19,531 nt of DNA from Gammaproteobacteria bacterium (GTDB lineage: Bacteria; Pseudomonadota; Gammaproteobacteria; Arenicellales; JAOTYS01), in the NCBI GenBank assembly GCA_029861795.1, contig JAOTYS010000033.1:1-19531 (forward strand), read 5' to 3'. The notes below the pieces were generated by a model. It was not told the origin of the DNA and did no database searches. It was given only the letters and a program-made list of their open reading frames with translations. Made by a program: the position numbers and the translations under genes. This document shows positions 8,029-16,056 of the stretch, piece after piece. The stretch's first letter is position 1; every line of letters starts with the position of its first letter.

Positions 8029-8979
8029 TTACCAATCCGTATATGACAAGCCAGCCGTGATCCGACGTACTGCGTCCCGATAGCTCATCTTAAAATCGGG
8101 AAACAATTGTGGATGCAAGCAAGCCGCAAGAATCTCTAGCGAATCGACGATGCGTGGACCCGGGCGATTAAAGTACGCATTACCATCGACGGCATAAACC
8201 CTATCATGACGCGCTGCTGGCCACAGGTCCAACGGCAAAACCCTAGATAGTATATGCGCCTCGCCCAGGGTCTGGGCCAGCTTGAATCCGCATGGCTTTA
8301 ACATGACTACGTCCGGCCTTAGCTGCGCGAGTTGATCTCGCGATAGTATACCGGCCTTGACTGCGGTGGTGCTTGCCAACGGCCTACCGCCACCGATCTC
8401 CACTAGCTCTGCGGTCCATAAACCCCCGATCATCACTGGCTCCAACCACTCCACCATCAATACTTGGGGACGAGACGTTACCCCCTCGGCGCGCTTGCGG
8501 ACCGCTGCTACACGTTGATTGAGGTGCTGTAACAGCGCTTCGGTGCCACCTTCGCAGCCTAACGCACGACCGGTCTGTCGAATATCTGACCATATATCGC
8601 TAAGTCGTTCGGGATGCAGCCGAACGATTTCAACGTTAGAGTGGACAGTTTCCCGCACAACAGTGCATACATCCTCGAACGATACGGCACAAACATCGCA
8701 CAAATCCTGGGTCACAATCAGATCGGGATTAAGTCCTGACAACTGTGCCGCATCGATTTCGTACACTGACAATGCATGTTCTACTGCTGCACGAACGTTT
8801 CTGTCAATATCGACGCTGGACCGGAGGGGAGACAGACGAGTCCGAGTGAGAATCGGTAGCTCGTCCACACCGTCCGGGAAATCACATTCATGTGAGCGGC
8901 CAACCAGCATATGACGTGCACCCAGTGCACAGACAATCTCTGTGGCAGAAGGCAGCAATGAGACGATACGCTGAGGCAT
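8029..8979 (-). CDS. BtuF-like cobalamin-binding protein without a signal peptide
   Basis: This 316-residue protein belongs to the TroA/BtuF substrate-binding superfamily. The N-terminus RIVSLLPSATEIVCALG (residues 4-20), VGRSHECDFP (26-35) and the C-terminal NAYFNRPGPRIVDSLEIL segment match the subgroup annotated as cobalamin-binding proteins. The mature fold begins at residue 4: there is no leader, and the in-frame codons upstream contain no ATG, GTG or TTG for about 75 bases. It would therefore stay in the cytoplasm unless exported in an unusual way. No BtuC, BtuD or TonB receptor gene lies nearby. It is divergent from a second BtuF-like gene and leads a run with the peroxiredoxin-like and HIT genes. 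B12 binding is inferred from the family only. Confidence 0.82.
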   Translation of the reverse strand: MPQRIVSLLPSATEIVCALGARHMLVGRSHECDFPDGVDELPILTRTRLSPLRSSVDIDRNVRAAVEHALSVYEIDAAQLSGLNPDLIVTQDLCDVCAVSFEDVCTVVRETVHSNVEIVRLHPERLSDIWSDIRQTGRALGCEGGTEALLQHLNQRVAAVRKRAEGVTSRPQVLMVEWLEPVMIGGLWTAELVEIGGGRPLASTTAVKAGILSRDQLAQLRPDVVMLKPCGFKLAQTLGEAHILSRVLPLDLWPAARHDRVYAVDGNAYFNRPGPRIVDSLEILAACLHPQLFPDFKMSYRDAVRRITAGLSYTDW

Positions 8980-9028
8980 CTTGCTTGTAACTCGGTCACT
9001 GCGGATAGATTGTGTGTCTGGCAGTGTG

Positions 9029-9057
9029 CTTATATAGTGAATTAAGTCTTGTTACAA
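9029..9057 (-). promoter_or_regulatory. Candidate sigma70 promoter for the BtuF-like/peroxiredoxin/HIT operon
   Basis: Read on the minus strand, TTGTAA (9057-9052) is followed after 17 bases by TATAAG (9034-9029), 5 of 6 bases of the -10 consensus. Transcription would start near 9022, about 43 bases before the ATG at 8979. The same AT-rich patch could form the -10 of an overlapping plus-strand promoter for the gene at 9112 (TATAGT at 9033-9038), so the divergent genes may compete. I saw no cobalamin riboswitch in this 132-base gap. Confidence 0.4.
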
Positions 9058-9111
9058 CGGCCGAACCTAAGCAACTGAGACTGGACGATATAACCTCACG
9101 GCAATTAGCGA

Positions 9112-9885
9112 ATGCGTGTAATCTCCCTTACCTGCTCCAATACCGAGATCGTTTGCGCCCTAGGATGCGCTGATTTATTGGTCGGTGTGGACAATCATTC
9201 TGACTATCCTGCAGAAGTGGTTGCCAAATTGCCAAGAGTCGGGCCGGATTTGGGTGTGGAGATCGACAAAGTCATTGCGCTCAGGCCCGATCTTGTGCTG
9301 GCATCGTTGACCGTACCCGGCCACGAGAAGGTAGTAAACGCTCTGCAACAGGCCGGATTGAATTACATCGCTCCCGAGCCGGTATCACTGGAGGATGTCT
9401 ATCAAGATATTGTGACGATTGGAGGTAGGCTAGAGGTGGAACCGCGTGGGCATGAACTTGTAGCACAGATGAAAAAACTCATTACTCTATGCGCCGTTGA
9501 CAAGTTCAAAAACCGCCCATCCATCATGGTACAGTGGTGGCCCAAACCGGTGATCGCACCAGGTCGACATAGCTGGGTTCACGATCTCATATTGGCGGCG
9601 GGCGGGATAAACCCGATGGCGCAGCGAGATGTCAAGAGCACCCCATTGGAGGACCATGAAGTTCGGTCCATCGACCCCGACGCCATGGTGATTTCTTGGT
9701 GCGGGGTGCGCACCGAGAAATACCGCCCGGAAGTGGTGTATCGCAATGAGAGTTGGAAAACGGCGAAATTCATAGTCAACGGACACGTCCACTGCATCCC
9801 CGAGGCCTTGCTAGGTCGGCCCTCGCCTCGATTGGTAGAGGGGTATCACGCCCTAAAGGACCTGGTACGGCGTTTGCGGGACTAG
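9112..9885 (+). CDS. Second BtuF-like cobalamin-binding protein without a signal peptide
   Basis: This 257-residue protein is a shorter member of the same TroA/BtuF superfamily as its divergent neighbour. The N-terminus MRVISLTCSNTEIVCALG and the following LVGVDNHSDYP (residues 23-33) align with RIVSLLPSATEIVCALG and LVGRSHECDFP of that neighbour. ALRPDLVLAS (56-65) is the usual end of the first lobe, and VQWWPKPVIAPGRHSW (140-155) is a tryptophan-rich stretch in the second lobe. No signal peptide is present and no strong ribosome-binding site precedes ATG 9112. The two proteins look related but are clearly diverged, not a recent duplication. The ligand may be a corrinoid or another metal chelate; family membership is firm, the ligand is not. 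Confidence 0.8.
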   Translation: MRVISLTCSNTEIVCALGCADLLVGVDNHSDYPAEVVAKLPRVGPDLGVEIDKVIALRPDLVLASLTVPGHEKVVNALQQAGLNYIAPEPVSLEDVYQDIVTIGGRLEVEPRGHELVAQMKKLITLCAVDKFKNRPSIMVQWWPKPVIAPGRHSWVHDLILAAGGINPMAQRDVKSTPLEDHEVRSIDPDAMVISWCGVRTEKYRPEVVYRNESWKTAKFIVNGHVHCIPEALLGRPSPRLVEGYHALKDLVRRLRD

Positions 9886-9984
9886 TCTATGGCCCTGGAC
9901 CCAGTAAACTCAACGCCGCAAGTAGCTGTGCCCCTACATTTGTAGTGGCGGAAATCTGTGCCACAATTGTTTAGGGCATACGGT

Positions 9985-10008
9985 TTTGAGCTGGGGGAGC
10001 CCCTCAAA
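9985..10008. repeat. Stem-loop in the gap before the phosphatase gene
   Basis: TTTGAG (9985-9990) pairs with CTCAAA (10003-10008), and GGG (9993-9995) with CCC (10000-10002), leaving a two-base bulge and a four-base loop. No T-run follows on either strand, so it is not a clear terminator. The rest of the 205-base gap (9886-10090) holds a small palindrome, CTACA-TT-TGTAG (9934-9945), and no gene. Confidence 0.3.
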
Positions 10009-10090
10009 GGCCAGCCGAGCGCAAATCGACGCCCAGTGCAATCCGCACAGATGACCTTCTACGGAAACGTATGCGCATCAAAGATTACGG

Positions 10091-11077
10091 ATGAATAAGA
10101 AAAGCAGGGACAAATTATTCGCTATCGGCGATATCCATGGCTGTGCAACCGAGCTTGAAATGTTGCTTGAGAAGCTGCCGCTAGATGCGGATTCCACGGT
10201 GGTCTTCGTAGGGGATTTTATAGACCGAGGCGCCCAGTCTAAACGAGTAATAGAAATCGTACTCGACCTTAAGCAGAGCACAAACGTCGTGGCGCTCATG
10301 GGAAACCACGAACAGATGCTACTCTCCTTTCTGGACGAACCTGAATCTGCCCTCGCTGGTATGTTCATATACAATGGTGGTGGCGCCACCCTCGCGAGTT
10401 ATAGCGATGCTCCCGGCGAATATTCCATTCCCGACAAACATATCAACTTCCTGCGGTCGCTACAGCTATATCACCAACTCCAAGATTACGTCTTTGTTCA
10501 TGCCGGCCTACCCGATATCGACATAGCGAAACTGGATATTAAGAAGTTCATGATGCAGATGCTGTGGATCCGAGGACCATTCTTGAAGAGTGAATTTGAC
10601 TGGAAATCGAGAGTGATTCACGGCCACACACCAGTAACCGAAGTGGAGTTTCGTGCCAACAGGATCAACCTGGATACCGGTTGTGCCTTCAACGGCAACC
10701 TGTCCGCAGTGGGGTTGCCAAGCGGGGAAATCTATTCTGTTCCGAAACAGGAAGAAATGGATCTGGTATTCCTAAGAGACGTCAACACGAAACGAGTTGC
10801 GACACGATTTAAAGGGACCATTCCAGTCACTATTCAGTACGAAGACCAGCCGTTGGATTTTGTAACCGTGAACTATAGTGAGTTTGGCATCTATATAAGA
10901 GGATCCCATAATCCAGGAAAACATGTCTTCGCGGTCAACGATCTGGTGAAAGGAGAAATCGGACTGCCTCCGGACAATTCGGCGGAGTTTGAAGGCAGTA
11001 TAGTACGTGTGGATTACATGCAGAAACGAATATTCTACGCGATAAGAATGTTACGACCCATCATTGTTCAAGTCTAG
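10091..11077 (+). CDS. PPP-family metallophosphatase fused to a C-terminal PilZ-like domain
   Basis: This 328-residue protein starts with a complete PPP-type phosphatase domain like bacterial PrpA/PrpB and lambda phosphatase. Metal and phosphate ligands appear as GDIHG (residues 13-17), GDFIDRG (41-47), GNHEQ (71-75), VHAG (136-139) and HGHT (177-180). After the catalytic core (to about 218) comes a tail of about 95 residues carrying RVATR (235-239) and, 22 residues later, NYSEFG (261-266). These match the RxxxR and (D/N)xSxxG signature with which PilZ domains bind cyclic di-GMP. The likely reading is a cytoplasmic protein phosphatase controlled by c-di-GMP; a diadenosine-tetraphosphatase activity cannot be excluded. 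The gene is monocistronic, converges on icmF with 38 bases between stops, and has only a weak ribosome-binding site. Confidence 0.85.
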   Translation: MNKKSRDKLFAIGDIHGCATELEMLLEKLPLDADSTVVFVGDFIDRGAQSKRVIEIVLDLKQSTNVVALMGNHEQMLLSFLDEPESALAGMFIYNGGGATLASYSDAPGEYSIPDKHINFLRSLQLYHQLQDYVFVHAGLPDIDIAKLDIKKFMMQMLWIRGPFLKSEFDWKSRVIHGHTPVTEVEFRANRINLDTGCAFNGNLSAVGLPSGEIYSVPKQEEMDLVFLRDVNTKRVATRFKGTIPVTIQYEDQPLDFVTVNYSEFGIYIRGSHNPGKHVFAVNDLVKGEIGLPPDNSAEFEGSIVRVDYMQKRIFYAIRMLRPIIVQV

Positions 11078-11115
11078 TTCACCCCACCAGTCTCGTCTGC
11101 TTAGTCTAGGCATTC

Positions 11116-14100
11116 TTACATATTACGGCGATAACGGCCACCGACTTCAAACAACGCCTGAGTAATCTGTCCAAGCGAACAACAGTGCACCGCGTCCATT
11201 AACGCGGCAAAGACATTTTCGTTGTTGATTGCTGCTTGCTGCAGTTTGTGCAACGCCGCTTCAGTCTGTCCGCGATATCGATTGTTAAACTCATTCACTC
11301 GATGTAGCTGGCTTTGTTTCTCTCCCGCGGACGAACGCGCAAGCTCCATGGTAACGTCTTCCGTTGGATTAGGATTTTCGAAGGTATTGACACCGATAAT
11401 CGGGAGGCTGCCATCGTGTTTGCGACGTTCGTAGTAAAGTGATTCTTCCTGAATCTTGGCGCGTTGATAGCCAGTCTCCATTGCCCCGAGCACCCCTCCG
11501 CGCTCGGCGATGCACTCGAACTCCTGCAGCACTGCCTCCTCCACCAAATCCGTCAACTCATCGATCACGAATGCTCCCTGATTGGAATTTTCGCATTTCG
11601 CAAGCCCCCACTCGCGATTAATAATAAGTTGGATGGCTACAGCGCGGCGCACAGATTCCTCCGTTGGGGTGGTGATCGCCTCATCATGGGCGTTCGTATG
11701 CAAGCTATTGCAGTTATCGTAGATTGCAACAAGCGCCTGCAACGTAGTGCGAATGTCATTGAAATCGATCTCTTGAGCGTGCAACGATCGACCTGATGTC
11801 TGAATATGGTACTTAAGTTTCTGACTACGCTTGTCGGCCCCGTACTTGAATTTCATCGCGGTCGCCCAAATACGTCGGGCTACTCGACCAATCACCGTAT
11901 ACTCTGGATCCATCCCGTTTGAGAAGAAGAAGGACAGATTTGGAGCGAAATCGTTTACATCCATGCCCCGCGCAAGGTATGCCTCTACATAAGTGAAACC
12001 GTTTGCCAGCGTGAGCGCCAGCTGCGTGATCGGGTTCGCCCCCGCCTCGGCGATGTGATACCCAGAGATGGAGACCGAGTAAAAATTACGCACGTTATGT
12101 TGGACAAAATACTCCTGAATATCACCCATCACCTTTAGGCTGAACTCCGTGGAAAAAATGCAAGTATTCTGCCCCTGATCCTCCTTTAGAATATCTGCTT
12201 GTACCGTGCCGCGAACGTTCTCCAAACTCCAAGACGTTATCTTCGCCAAATCTTGTTCAGTTGGTGCACGCCCATTATCCCGTTCGAACTTGGCGAGTTG
12301 TTGATCAATGGCCGTATTTAAAAACATCGCAAGGATAGTCGGTGCCGGGCCATTGATCGTCATAGATACCGAAGTAGATGGATCACACAGGTCAAATCCG
12401 TCATATAAGACCTTCATATCATCCAACGTGGCGATGGAGACTCCAGAATTGCCCACCTTGCCGTATATATCTGGCCGCTCGTCAGGATCGCTACCGTATA
12501 AAGTGACCGAATCGAATGCCGTAGACAGCCGCTTAGCCTGGGAATGCTCAGACAGATACTTGAAACGACGATTAGTTCTGAAAGGATCTCCCTCGCCGGC
12601 AAACATACGCGTAGGATCTTCACTCTGACGCTTGAATGGAAACACGCCGGCTGTATATGGAAACGTCCCAGGCAGGTTTTCCAGCAATAACCATCTCAGC
12701 AGTTCGCCGTGATCCTCATACCTTGGCAGCGCCACCTTGGGAATCCGGGTGCCGGATAAGCTGGTTGTAGTAAGATTCGTTCGGGCTTCCTGTCCTTGAA
12801 CCTTGACTACGTGCTCTTCGCCCAAATAGCTTTCCCGCACTTTAGGCCATGCATCCAAAAGCTTCTGCGCTTTTGGCTCTAACGCCTGGTCCTTTTCAGT
12901 GATTAGCTTATCTAGATTGGTTGCGTCCTCACCCGCCTGCTCCAGCATTCGCTTAGCCTCACTAAGCTGCTGACGCTCGCGTGCTATACGCACCTGTTGT
13001 TCCGCTTTTGTGCGATAAGCTCTGACGGTATCTGCGATTTCCGCGAGGTAACGGTGACGGGCTGGCGGCACAATGGCGTGCTGACCTGACGTTGTTTTCG
13101 CGTCCACCCTCGGCAAGCGACCGTCTCCCGGTGGCAGTCCTAATTGTTGAAGACGACCACATAGATCCTGGTATAACGCGGTAACACCATTGTCGTTGAA
13201 GTGCGATGCAATCGTTCCGTATACCGGCATGTCTTCTGGCGTGGCATCGAATGCACCACTGTTTCGCTGTACCTGCTTGCGCACATCACGCAGTGCATCC
13301 TGCGCCCCTCGTCGATCGAACTTATTAATGGCGACGATATCGGCATAATCCAGCATATCTATTTTCTCAAGCTGACTGCCGGCACCGAACTCCGGCGTCA
13401 TAACATAGAGCGACAGGTCTACATGAGGGACGATTCCCGCGTCACCTTGACCGATTCCCGGCGTCTCCACGATGATCAGATCGAATCCCGACAACTTCAT
13501 CGCCGCAACCATTTCCGTCAAAGACCCAGGTAGCTGCCCGGCGGCATCGCGAGTAGCCAAAGAGCGCATAAACACATTCGGTGCGCCAATCGCATTCATG
13601 CGAATCCGATCACCCAGCAAGGCCCCTCCGCTCTTACGTCGCGACGGGTCTACCGCTACAATCGCCACTTTCAGCCTTTCGCCATAGTCAAGCCGAAATC
13701 GCATCACCAGCTCATCGGTGAGCGAGGACTTTCCGGATCCACCGGTGCCGGTGATACCCAGTATTGGCACCGCCTTCGGCAGCCGACCCGCTTTGTCGGC
13801 CAGTTGATTCTTAAGTGCAGCACCGAGTGCGCCGTTTTCGATGGTAGTAATAAGGTGTGCGAGACCGCGCCAACCTTCCCGCGACAATGAATCCAGATCA
13901 ATATCAACACCTGCCGATGGGTCAAAGTCGCAATACTGCAACATGTCATCGATCATGCCCTGCAGGCCCATGCGCTGACCGTCATCGGGGGAATACACTC
14001 GAGTCACACCGTATTGCTCTAGCTCTCGGATCTCAGCCGGCACGATCACACCTCCGCCGCCACCAAATACCTTGATGTGCTCTCCACTCCTCTGCCGTAA

Positions 14101-14385
14101 CATGTCAACCATGTACTTGAAATACTCAACGTGTCCTCCCTGATAAGAACTAACCGCGACGCCTTGAACGTCTTCGTGCAATGCCGCTGTAACGATATCC
14201 TCGACCGATCGATTGTGACCAAGGTGAATTACCTCTGCGCCAGACGACTGTAGGATGCGGCGCATGACATTGATCGAGGCATCGTGTCCATCGAACAGAC
14301 TGGCCGCTGTAACGAGTCGGATCTTGTAGGCGCGCTTCGCCGGCTTAGGCAGGGTTACAGTCTTGCTGCTCGCCGCATGAGACAT
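11116..14385 (-). CDS. icmF: Fused isobutyryl-CoA mutase with G-protein chaperone (IcmF)
   Basis: This 1089-residue cytoplasmic enzyme uses adenosylcobalamin to interconvert isobutyryl-CoA and n-butyryl-CoA. The B12-binding domain (about 22-150) has FDGHDAS, with His 34 as the likely lower cobalt ligand. A MeaB-like GTPase domain (about 205-415) has Walker A GTGGSGKS (213-220), [10 protein letters not shown] (306-315) and NKFD (354-357). The mutase domain occupies about 520-1089, with catalytic-region YHIAEAG (His 777). At the positions that are Tyr 89 and Arg 207 in methylmalonyl-CoA mutase, this protein has Phe 595 (MFAG) and Gln 739 (GQNTC), the isobutyryl-CoA pair. I chose ATG 14385 because AAAGGAGGT ends 4 bases before it; an ATG at 14400 is in frame but lacks a site. 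It is the last gene of a four-gene operon. Confidence 0.95.
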   Translation of the reverse strand: MSHAASSKTVTLPKPAKRAYKIRLVTAASLFDGHDASINVMRRILQSSGAEVIHLGHNRSVEDIVTAALHEDVQGVAVSSYQGGHVEYFKYMVDMLRQRSGEHIKVFGGGGGVIVPAEIRELEQYGVTRVYSPDDGQRMGLQGMIDDMLQYCDFDPSAGVDIDLDSLSREGWRGLAHLITTIENGALGAALKNQLADKAGRLPKAVPILGITGTGGSGKSSLTDELVMRFRLDYGERLKVAIVAVDPSRRKSGGALLGDRIRMNAIGAPNVFMRSLATRDAAGQLPGSLTEMVAAMKLSGFDLIIVETPGIGQGDAGIVPHVDLSLYVMTPEFGAGSQLEKIDMLDYADIVAINKFDRRGAQDALRDVRKQVQRNSGAFDATPEDMPVYGTIASHFNDNGVTALYQDLCGRLQQLGLPPGDGRLPRVDAKTTSGQHAIVPPARHRYLAEIADTVRAYRTKAEQQVRIARERQQLSEAKRMLEQAGEDATNLDKLITEKDQALEPKAQKLLDAWPKVRESYLGEEHVVKVQGQEARTNLTTTSLSGTRIPKVALPRYEDHGELLRWLLLENLPGTFPYTAGVFPFKRQSEDPTRMFAGEGDPFRTNRRFKYLSEHSQAKRLSTAFDSVTLYGSDPDERPDIYGKVGNSGVSIATLDDMKVLYDGFDLCDPSTSVSMTINGPAPTILAMFLNTAIDQQLAKFERDNGRAPTEQDLAKITSWSLENVRGTVQADILKEDQGQNTCIFSTEFSLKVMGDIQEYFVQHNVRNFYSVSISGYHIAEAGANPITQLALTLANGFTYVEAYLARGMDVNDFAPNLSFFFSNGMDPEYTVIGRVARRIWATAMKFKYGADKRSQKLKYHIQTSGRSLHAQEIDFNDIRTTLQALVAIYDNCNSLHTNAHDEAITTPTEESVRRAVAIQLIINREWGLAKCENSNQGAFVIDELTDLVEEAVLQEFECIAERGGVLGAMETGYQRAKIQEESLYYERRKHDGSLPIIGVNTFENPNPTEDVTMELARSSAGEKQSQLHRVNEFNNRYRGQTEAALHKLQQAAINNENVFAALMDAVHCCSLGQITQALFEVGGRYRRNM

Positions 14386-14414
14386 TTGACCTCCTTTCAT
14401 TCTCTGAACGCTTA

Positions 14415-14945
14415 CTAATCGGAGAGAATAAGTCGCGTCTGGCCCTCAACAAACTGATTCTCAGCGAAGAAACCGCTGCGGGCCTCCAAAGCAAATATGT
14501 AAGGACGATGGGCGCGGTAAATCTGGCCCACCTGTGTCGATCCGAGCACATAGGGCTGCATGTGGTGTAACTCAATCAGTACCCCTTCCTCATCAAAAAA
14601 CCCAATATCCAAAGGCGCATGTACATTGCTCATGTGAAATGCACCATCATAGAGACGCTCAAAGACAAACAGCATTGGCGCTTTGGCAATGACCTCGGGA
14701 CATACATGCTGAAAACCTGCTGACCATTCCTGGGCCTCATCCGCCAGTTTAACTAATATTCCCCGCCTTCCTCCTTCCTCGTCAATTGCCACAATTTGGC
14801 GATATTCCATTTGCTCCCACGCCGGCGTCGTGGACAGGCACCCCGCAACCGCATCAACACTCCCACTCAGCGCAAGTATAAACTGTGCGCAGACAAAACT
14901 GATCGTCCTGCGCCAAGCAGTGTCACAACTGTGACCCAGTTTCAT
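14415..14945 (-). CDS. Exported DUF192 family protein, possible lipoprotein
   Basis: This 176-residue protein has an N-terminal export signal: basic residues (RR at 12-13), a hydrophobic stretch (about 15-28) and VAGC ending at Cys 36, which fits a lipobox. The rest matches DUF192: a [20 protein letters not shown] region (62-81), a [29 protein letters not shown] core (about 93-121) and a [17 protein letters not shown] end. The function of DUF192 is not established; members are small exported beta-rich proteins. Its ATG overlaps the aminotransferase stop by 4 bases (ATGA), and its stop lies 29 bases before the icmF start, so it sits inside the operon. Whether the Cys is lipidated or an ordinary signal peptidase I site is used cannot be decided here. 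Confidence 0.85.
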   Translation of the reverse strand: MKLGHSCDTAWRRTISFVCAQFILALSGSVDAVAGCLSTTPAWEQMEYRQIVAIDEEGGRRGILVKLADEAQEWSAGFQHVCPEVIAKAPMLFVFERLYDGAFHMSNVHAPLDIGFFDEEGVLIELHHMQPYVLGSTQVGQIYRAHRPYIFALEARSGFFAENQFVEGQTRLILSD

Positions 14946-16042
14946 TGCAGCGCGGACTCAATCTTCTCGCACACCATGTCTATCTGGTTATCACTCATTT
15001 CGGGAAATATCGGCAGGGACAGCACCTCATCCGCAACTTGTTCAGAAACGGGCAGACTCCCACGTTCAAGATTTAACCCACGGTACACCTCCTGAAGATG
15101 GAGTGGTACGGGGTAATACACCGAACAACCGATATCAGCTTCTCGTAGGAATTGACGCACGCGCTCGCGCTGTTGTATTCGAACTGTGTACAGGTTGAAT
15201 ACGTGCTGACACTCGTTCGGCCACGGAGGGGTCCCCACACCTGTATCATGAAGTAGCGTATCGTACCTCTTGGCGACATGTTGTCGTGATGCAATGTCCG
15301 CGTCGATACCTCTTAGCTTGATACGGAGCAGTGACGCTTGAATCTCATCCAAACGACTATTATAACCCGCTTGATTGTGCACATAAGAAGCCGTCGCGCC
15401 GTGATTGCGTAAGGACCGCAAGCGCTCAACCATCGATTGTTCTTGACACACCACCATACCGCCATCTCCGTAGCAACCGAGCACCTTAGTTGGGTAAAAG
15501 CTGAAACACCCCACGTCGCCTATGGATCCGACGACACTCTGCCGCCACTTGGCGCCGAATGCTTGAGCCGCATCTTCAACGACCTTGAGCTCATAAGTAT
15601 TCGCTATAGCTTCGATTCGAGTCATATCCGCCGGGCATCCGAACAGATGCACCGGCATGATCGCTTTGGAACGCTCGGTAATCACGTCCTCGATCAAATC
15701 AGGATCGATGTTATAGGTATCGCGGCATATATCGACAAACACTGGTGTCGCACCCACATGGGTTATTACCTCTGCGCTCGCAAAAAAAGTAAAAGGAGTA
15801 GTGATAACCTCATCCCCTGGACCAATCCCAAGGGCTCGCAGGGATAGCAACAAAGCATCGGTGCCATTCGCTACAGCCACCGCATGGGGCACACCGATGT
15901 ACGCGGCGATCTCCGCTTCAAGCGCGGCGACGTTAGGCCCTAGAATGAATTGACCGGTAGCACCGGTCTGACGAATCGATGCCAGCCATTCCTCCTCGAC
16001 GGAACGAAACTGCTGCGACAGGTCCAAAAAGGGAACTGACAG
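14942..16042 (-). CDS. DegT/DnrJ/EryC1 sugar-nucleotide aminotransferase (GnnB/WbpE-like), probable CTG start
   Basis: This PLP-dependent aminotransferase (366 residues from CTG 16042) transfers an amino group to a keto-sugar nucleotide. NGTDAL, EDAAQAFGA and FYPTKVLGCYGDGG, with the PLP-binding Lys (residue 186), are diagnostic of the DegT fold. The first conventional start in frame is TTG 16027, but that would cut off the conserved VPFLDL beginning. CTG 16042 gives MSVPFLDLSQQF and has GGAG exactly 8 bases upstream, just after the stop of the upstream gene. No ATG or GTG is available. Paired with the GnnA-like oxidoreductase, the best guess is the GnnB step: transamination of a 3-keto UDP-GlcNAc for lipid A. 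A WbpE-like role in O-antigen sugars is the alternative. Confidence 0.88.
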   Translation of the reverse strand: MSVPFLDLSQQFRSVEEEWLASIRQTGATGQFILGPNVAALEAEIAAYIGVPHAVAVANGTDALLLSLRALGIGPGDEVITTPFTFFASAEVITHVGATPVFVDICRDTYNIDPDLIEDVITERSKAIMPVHLFGCPADMTRIEAIANTYELKVVEDAAQAFGAKWRQSVVGSIGDVGCFSFYPTKVLGCYGDGGMVVCQEQSMVERLRSLRNHGATASYVHNQAGYNSRLDEIQASLLRIKLRGIDADIASRQHVAKRYDTLLHDTGVGTPPWPNECQHVFNLYTVRIQQRERVRQFLREADIGCSVYYPVPLHLQEVYRGLNLERGSLPVSEQVADEVLSLPIFPEMSDNQIDMVCEKIESALQ

Positions 16043-16054
16043 GGGTTTATCTCC
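16040..16054 (-). promoter_or_regulatory. Ribosome-binding site and probable CTG start of the aminotransferase gene
   Basis: On the minus strand the stop TAA (16059-16057) runs straight into AAGGAG; the GGAG core (16054-16051) is 8 bases from CTG (16042-16040). This spacing is ideal, while TTG 16027 is 23 bases from the same site and no other site lies near it. Confidence 0.55.
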
Positions 16055-16056
16055 TT

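Noticed and set aside
8519..8914. 131-codon plus-strand open frame opposite the BtuF-like gene
   Set aside because: It is an antisense shadow of a well-supported family member and has no ribosome-binding site or recognisable motif.
8980..9111. Cobalamin riboswitch before the BtuF-like genes
   Set aside because: The gap is 132 bases, shorter than a usual B12 riboswitch with leader, and I could not find the B12-box pattern on either strand.
11078..11115. Possible terminator between the converging phosphatase and icmF genes
   Set aside because: No convincing stem-loop or T-run is present in the 38-base gap.
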